From: JACRDG01 sp963760985
GTDB lineage: Bacteria > Desulfobacterota > Desulfomonilia > Desulfomonilales > Desulfomonilaceae
DNA length: 64,000 nucleotides
Reading direction: 5' to 3'
NCBI GenBank assembly: GCA_963760985.1
Contig: CAVXFM010000008.1
Coordinates: forward strand, 1-64,000
Positions within the stretch are counted from its first letter, which is position 1. Every line of letters begins with the position of its first letter. The position numbers were made by a program, and so were the translations under genes. The notes below the pieces were generated by a model, which was not told the DNA's origin, ran no database searches, and saw only the letters and a program-made list of their open reading frames with translations. Shown here in pieces: positions 59,300-64,000 of this stretch.

Positions 59300-62290
59300 G
59301 TGCTGAATTCGTTTCTCCAATGGGTAGAGGAATCCCCCCGATACCAATGGGCCACCGCATACGAGAAGGTGTTTCCCCACAAGTCGCCTGAATTGGAAGA
59401 TATTCCCGCAGCGCTCCACCCGCGCGTCGCGGATCTCATGCGCGACTCGGGTGTGCCCCGCGTGTATTCCCACCAGGCTGAGGCGATACGGATTGCACTG
59501 GCCGGCAAAAACGTCGTGCTGTGTACCGAGACCGCGAGTGGGAAGACGCTGGCGTTTCACGCGCCGGTAATGGACCGCCTGATACGAGACCCTCACGCGC
59601 GAGCCCTGTTCCTCTTTCCTCTCAAGGCCCTGGAGCGGGACCAGCGTGACGCCTTCTTGGCGCTCGCGGGACAGTCCGGCCTCACCGCCGCGGTGTACGA
59701 CGGCGACACCCCGGAAGCGGAGCGGCGGCGGATCAAGGCTCAACCTCCGAGGGTGCTCATTACCAATCCGGACATGCTCCACCTCGGATTGCTCCCCTAT
59801 CACTACACATGGAAGAGCTTTCTCGGCAACCTGTGCTTCATCGTCCTGGACGAGGTTCACACGTACAAGGGTATCTTTGGAAGTCATATTTCCCAGGTCT
59901 TGCTGAGAATCCTGCGGGTGTGCAATGTGTATCGGGCCAATCCCCAGTTCATCGCGTGTTCCGCGACAATTTCCAATCCTGGTACCTTCGTGTCCCGGCT
60001 CATCGGCGAAAACGCGGAAGTGGTAACCCGATCAGGAGCGCCCGCTTCAGAGCGCCACTTCGTGTTCGTGAATCCGATCCTCAGTCCGTACACCGTCGCG
60101 GCCAGGCTCTTTGCAAAGGCCTTGGACGCCAGACTCAAGACCATCGTATTTACCAGAGCGCGCAAGATTACGGAGCTCATCACCACGTGGGTGCTACAGG
60201 AATCGCCCCATCTGCGGGGGAGGATCAGCTCCTATCGTGCAGGCTTTCTCCCGGAAGAACGGCGTGAAATAGAGGCGAAACTGTTTTCCGGCCAAATGGA
60301 CGGGGTGATTTCCACCAGTGCGCTGGAAATGGGCATTGATGTGGGAGGTCTCGACCTCTGCCTCCTGGTGGGGTATCCGGGCACCATCATCAACACGTGG
60401 CAACGCGGAGGAAGAGTTGGTCGGGGAGGAAAGCCAAGCGCAATCGTCATGATTGCCGGCAGTGACGCGCTGGATCAGTATTTTATCAGGAACCCCGAGG
60501 ATTTTTTTGAGCGAAATTGCGAAGAAGCCGTGCTTGACCCCACGAATAGGGAAGTGCTGAAGCGCCACATCCCATGCGCGGCGGCAGAGACGCCCATCCT
60601 TCCGGAAGAAGAGTGGCTCGGCAAGGAAGGCGTTCTTTCGATCCTGGAAGAACTCGAACAGGCGTCCGCGCTGGCCCGCTTTCCTGACGGCTCCTGGCGA
60701 TCCACGGTCAAGAGACCTCATCGGGATGTGGATCTCCGAGGCATTGGGAGTGCGTTCTCCATTTTCATGGAAGACAGCAAGAAGCTCATCGGGAGTTGCT
60801 CCGGTCCACGTGTGTTCACCGAGTGCCACGAAGGCGCGGTGTACCTCCACCGTGCAAGACAGTATGTGGTCACCAAACTGGACCTGAAGCGACAAAACGC
60901 ATTTGTAAAAGCGGAGCGGGTGGGATACTACACTCGCGCTCTTTCAGACAAGGATACGGAGATCCTGCGCGCGCCCGTACGGTCCCGGGAATTTCCCGGC
61001 TTTGCCGTACATGAGGCAAACCTCAAGGTGACGGAGCGAATTACCGGGTATGAAAAACGGAAGACTTCCGGGCAGGAACTCATCGGGGTGGTAGACCTGG
61101 ACCTGCCCCCGCTTCACTTTGAGACGGTGGGGATCTGGATCGAGATTCCGGACAAGGTCAAGAAGGCCGTGAAAGACCTGGACCTTGATTTCATGGGCGG
61201 GATTCACGCACTGGAACACGCGGCGATTTCCATGTTTCCCCTTTTTGCCCTCTGCGATCGTGATGACATTGGCGGCATCAGCGCCCCGGAGCATCCGCAG
61301 GTGTGCAAAGCTGCAGTGTTCATCTATGACGGCCATGCCGGTGGTGTAGGCCTTTCCCATCGTGCCTTTGAAATCATTGAGGAACTCTTACAGAAGACGA
61401 AACAACTGGTCGAAAAATGCCCTTGCGAGACAGGATGCCCGTCTTGCATTCATTCCCCCAAGTGCGGATCAGGAAATAAACCCCTGGACAAGACCGCCTG
61501 CCTGGCGACCCTGGAATTCCTCCTGAACCCGGAATCGATAGAGCACGCGTTGCGCCAACCGCGGTCCAAGGAAAACCCCGTGCAAAAGCCCAAAACGATA
61601 CGTAGGCCCGCTGCCTCTCTGTCAGAGGCTGCGCAGGTTACCAAGAAACCTCGAAGGCAAAAACCTGTCATATTCCCGGACTTGGAAAAGACTGAGCCGG
61701 CAGAGAAGGAGACCTCGGTGAAGCCATTGCACCCTCAAGTCGTGGTGTTCGACCTGGAAACACAGAAGCTGGCGGAAGACGTCGGCGGCTGGCGAAATGT
61801 CCGCAAAATGGGCCTGTCTGTCGCGGTGGTTCATACGGAAGAGGAGGGTTTTCTTACCTTCACGGAAGAGAATGTGGCCGAGTTGATTTCCCTGCTGAAG
61901 AAAGCAAGTCTCGTGGTGGGTTTCAATCAACTTCGGTTTGATTACGAAGTGCTGGCCGCGTACACCAGGGACGACTTGCGGTCGCTGCCCAACCTTGACA
62001 TCCTGGTAGACGTTCAGGCCACGCTTGGCCATCGTCTCAGCTTGGACCATCTGGCCAAATTTACCCTGGGTCAGCAGAAATCGGGAAAAGGCACGGACGC
62101 GGTGCGGTGGTTTCGGGAAGGGAGAATGGATCTTATTGAGAGCTACTGTCGCGAGGATGTACGCATCACCCGCGACCTGTATCGATTTGGCCTGGAACAC
62201 GGGTTCCTCCGTTACCAGACCAGGGACCAGCGTGTGGCCAGCCTTGTGGTAGGCTGGCGGCCCGATGGTCGTCAGGGGAGTCCGGCTTAG
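59300..62290 (+). CDS. DEAD/DEAH helicase (DUF1998, MrfA-like) fused to a DEDD exonuclease (MrfB-like)
   Basis: A 996-aa two-part repair protein. The helicase spans residues 1 to about 760: SHQAEAIRIALAGKNVVLCTETASGKT (Walker A near 76-83), LDEVHTY (motif II near 184-187), SATISNP (motif III), SALEMGIDVGG and QRGGRVGRGG (motifs V-VI), and a C-terminal DUF1998-type cysteine knot (CPCETGCPSCIHSPKCG, about 706-723). After a low-complexity linker, residues about 812-975 are a 3'-5' exonuclease: VVVFDLETQ (DxE, Asp near 818), VGFNQLRFDYEVL (second Asp), SLDHLAKFTLG and YCREDVRIT (YxxxD). The start is GTG with ggagac upstream. In Bacillus the two activities are separate subunits (MrfA and MrfB); here they are one chain, implying coupled unwinding and resection of damaged DNA. 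Confidence 0.88.
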   Translation: MLNSFLQWVEESPRYQWATAYEKVFPHKSPELEDIPAALHPRVADLMRDSGVPRVYSHQAEAIRIALAGKNVVLCTETASGKTLAFHAPVMDRLIRDPHARALFLFPLKALERDQRDAFLALAGQSGLTAAVYDGDTPEAERRRIKAQPPRVLITNPDMLHLGLLPYHYTWKSFLGNLCFIVLDEVHTYKGIFGSHISQVLLRILRVCNVYRANPQFIACSATISNPGTFVSRLIGENAEVVTRSGAPASERHFVFVNPILSPYTVAARLFAKALDARLKTIVFTRARKITELITTWVLQESPHLRGRISSYRAGFLPEERREIEAKLFSGQMDGVISTSALEMGIDVGGLDLCLLVGYPGTIINTWQRGGRVGRGGKPSAIVMIAGSDALDQYFIRNPEDFFERNCEEAVLDPTNREVLKRHIPCAAAETPILPEEEWLGKEGVLSILEELEQASALARFPDGSWRSTVKRPHRDVDLRGIGSAFSIFMEDSKKLIGSCSGPRVFTECHEGAVYLHRARQYVVTKLDLKRQNAFVKAERVGYYTRALSDKDTEILRAPVRSREFPGFAVHEANLKVTERITGYEKRKTSGQELIGVVDLDLPPLHFETVGIWIEIPDKVKKAVKDLDLDFMGGIHALEHAAISMFPLFALCDRDDIGGISAPEHPQVCKAAVFIYDGHAGGVGLSHRAFEIIEELLQKTKQLVEKCPCETGCPSCIHSPKCGSGNKPLDKTACLATLEFLLNPESIEHALRQPRSKENPVQKPKTIRRPAASLSEAAQVTKKPRRQKPVIFPDLEKTEPAEKETSVKPLHPQVVVFDLETQKLAEDVGGWRNVRKMGLSVAVVHTEEEGFLTFTEENVAELISLLKKASLVVGFNQLRFDYEVLAAYTRDDLRSLPNLDILVDVQATLGHRLSLDHLAKFTLGQQKSGKGTDAVRWFREGRMDLIESYCREDVRITRDLYRFGLEHGFLRYQTRDQRVASLVVGWRPDGRQGSPA

Positions 62291-62303
62291 CGGATCTCCC
62301 CCC

Positions 62304-63825
62304 TTAGAAGCGAACTCCCGCAGCCAATATCGAGCTGAATCCGCTTACGTTCAGGTTTGTCCAGGTATAGGGCGAGTTGTGGAGCTGCTTTTCCTCACTC
62401 AGGCTGTACTGGGCATTGGTCTTGAAGAAGTAGTTGTTCCAATCGATCTCCACATCCGCGGCGGTGAAAATGCCGTAGCTCACAAGCCAACCCTCGCTCA
62501 GAGTGTCAAATTCGTCAACGTGAGTGACTCCACCTGAGTATGCATCTCTGGCCGACTGGCTAGCCCGGTAATAGATGAAGTCCACCAGAGGTCCAAGAGT
62601 CACACCGAACCGCCCCATTCCATACAAGGGGGTCCAACTCCTCACTCCGAAACGGTTCTCATACACGGTGGCGTCAGTTCGGCAGACGACCGTCTCGGTC
62701 ACCAATACCACCGGCAAGTTCGATGCCCCTTTGCCGTCCGGCGCTTCGTAAAACTGTCGATTGGGAAATCCACTTACCCCGTAACCATCAGGAACGATCT
62801 GCTGATTGACGTTGCCACCGTTGGGCCGCACATCGCTCTGCCAGGAGCCCACCGCCCAGTTGTTGCTGTCATCAGACCAGAATGAGAAGGTGTCTTTGAA
62901 CGCTCGTCTCCAGAGTTGGGCCCTCGAAGTGAAGGTTTCTGGTCATGGCCTTTTCCAAACCAAACCACGACAGCCCCCAGAAGACGTCAAAGAAGCTCGT
63001 TGCCTTCACACCTATCTCCACGGTCGGGCACCACAATTCTTCATTGTAATCCAGCGTCTGGATTTCGCCACCCCAGGTGCGCCAGATTCTGCTGGGCACA
63101 CCAAGTTCCGGGGAAATCGCCACCGAGTCATCGATCAGACGGGACCACTGGACTGCATAAGTGGCTGTCTTGAGGGGCGGATCCGTGGGCACGAACCCTA
63201 CAACCTGCTCGCCGTGCGGGTAAGAGCTGGGCACGCCAAGCACCACCTGACTCGCAGTGTTCTTTAGGGCGAACACTCCTAAGTCCACTCCGTCTCCCGA
63301 GGTGATGTACTGCCCGAGGCCTGCTCTTTCCTGGCCGGTACCTGGCCAAAAGGGCCACAGAGTAGGAAAGAGGACATCATTGGATGTGTAGTTGCCATTC
63401 GGGTTGATGTACCCGTCGTCGTAGTTCCAGATCCCGGACCGGCGAGGATCATCATTGCTGTTTCCGTTCGGAGGCCCGAACTCCTCGTACCCGGGCACGC
63501 CGGTTCCGGTTCCAAAATCTCCCGCTTGGTTCGGCCCAAAGGGAGGTTTGCCTTCAGTATAGAACACACCCGGGTTGTGCGGATCTTCTACCGGTTCTGC
63601 GTATCGAATCACCGAAGGCTTCTTCTGGAAACCGAGACGCTGAATCGAGCGGAACTGGACACCTCCCTGGATATAGAATCTGTCACTGAAGCACTGCTGT
63701 CTTGCCGAAGGCATGAACGGAGTGCACGGCACTGCCTGCTGGGCGAAGACCGCGCTTCCCAGGTAGTGCGAAGCGAGTGCCACCACGAGACAGACAACAA
63801 GGGATATATGGTTGCGCAGTTTCAT
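62304..63825 (-). CDS. Predicted outer-membrane beta-barrel protein, frameshifted
   Basis: Signal peptide LVVCLVVALASHYLGSAVFAQ, then a 480-residue product rich in aromatic, Gly and Asn-containing strands (RFYIQGGVQFRSIQRLGF, VWQSDV-type strands) and ending SSILAAGVRF with a C-terminal Phe, the sorting signal of outer-membrane barrels. One frame break near 62905 joins HLHFEGP to AFKDTFSFWSDDSNNWAVGSW. Alternating strand pattern and DUF-like composition resemble BBP7-type barrel proteins, but the family is not certain. A strong promoter precedes it. Confidence 0.72.
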
Positions 63826-63911
63826 GAGTAATCCTTGCCTGATCTGTTGGGACTTTCCTGAGAGAATTTCTTGCTAATCAGGTTCTTACCTCAGCATTTC
63901 CAGATAACGAG

Positions 63912-63940
63912 TTTATATCATAGCTGTTAGCTTTAGTCAA
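63912..63940 (-). promoter_or_regulatory. Near-consensus sigma-70 promoter of the outer-membrane protein gene
   Basis: Minus strand TTGACT (63935-63940), 17-bp spacer, TATAAA (63912-63917), about 87 bp upstream of the ATG. The surrounding DNA is strongly A+T-rich compared with the rest of the window. Confidence 0.7.
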
Positions 63941-64000
63941 TAAATAGATCAATAGTTTCAGGGAATTTGGCTGAAAAAGATAAAGTAAGGCTTTATCACT

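Overview
The window looks like chromosomal DNA of a Desulfobacterota (deltaproteobacterial) anaerobe, perhaps Desulfomonile-like. The lineage is an inference from a hydroxylamine reductase/CRP-family pair, very large PAS-rich sensor kinases, a ferredoxin-type protein, a DUF1998 helicase and a C-terminal-Phe outer-membrane protein. No rRNA or ribosomal protein gene is present to fix the species.

Left part (1-15.2 kb), mobile and decaying DNA: a family 2 glycosyltransferase; an IS21 remnant (intact istB, truncated istA); about 270-bp repeat units that encode a TnpB-like zinc-finger remnant, one unit being split by a gene for an unrecognised 538-codon protein; two abutting group II introns with broken reverse transcriptases; three tandem exported ankyrin-repeat genes, each frameshifted; and a dead receiver-domain gene.

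Integrative element (about 15.6-24.16 kb): a family A DNA polymerase with a duplicated C-terminal scrap, a winged-helix protein, an IHF/HU protein, two ParB-like proteins, an excisionase-like HTH protein and a frameshifted tyrosine integrase. The integrase ends next to the 3' end of tRNA-Asp, which is followed by tRNA-Val.

Middle (24.5-36.3 kb), redox and stress genes: an exported nicotinamidase-like hydrolase, DUF5619-like and DUF1499 proteins, two PNPOx-like proteins, a disulfide oxidoreductase-STAS-DUF1990-like fusion, a CrtI-like dehydrogenase, a DUF5661 protein, a class II photolyase and a zinc alcohol dehydrogenase. Then come three multi-PAS sensor kinases on one strand (36.4-47.5 kb).

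Right part (48-64 kb): a PadR regulator, a TonB-like protein, an ABC importer of the nitrate/sulfonate/NMT1 type, an HD-domain protein with a dicluster ferredoxin protein, hcp with a divergent CRP/FNR regulator around a TTGAC-N4-GTCAA site, a TIGR02757 protein, a DUF192 protein, a helicase-exonuclease fusion resembling MrfA plus MrfB, and an outer-membrane protein with a near-consensus promoter.

About two dozen single-base frameshifts break otherwise good genes across the window. This may be uncorrected sequencing indels rather than true decay, so frameshifted genes are given as whole spans with the break sites named. Two families of short interspersed repeats (about 142 bp and 123 bp) recur between genes.
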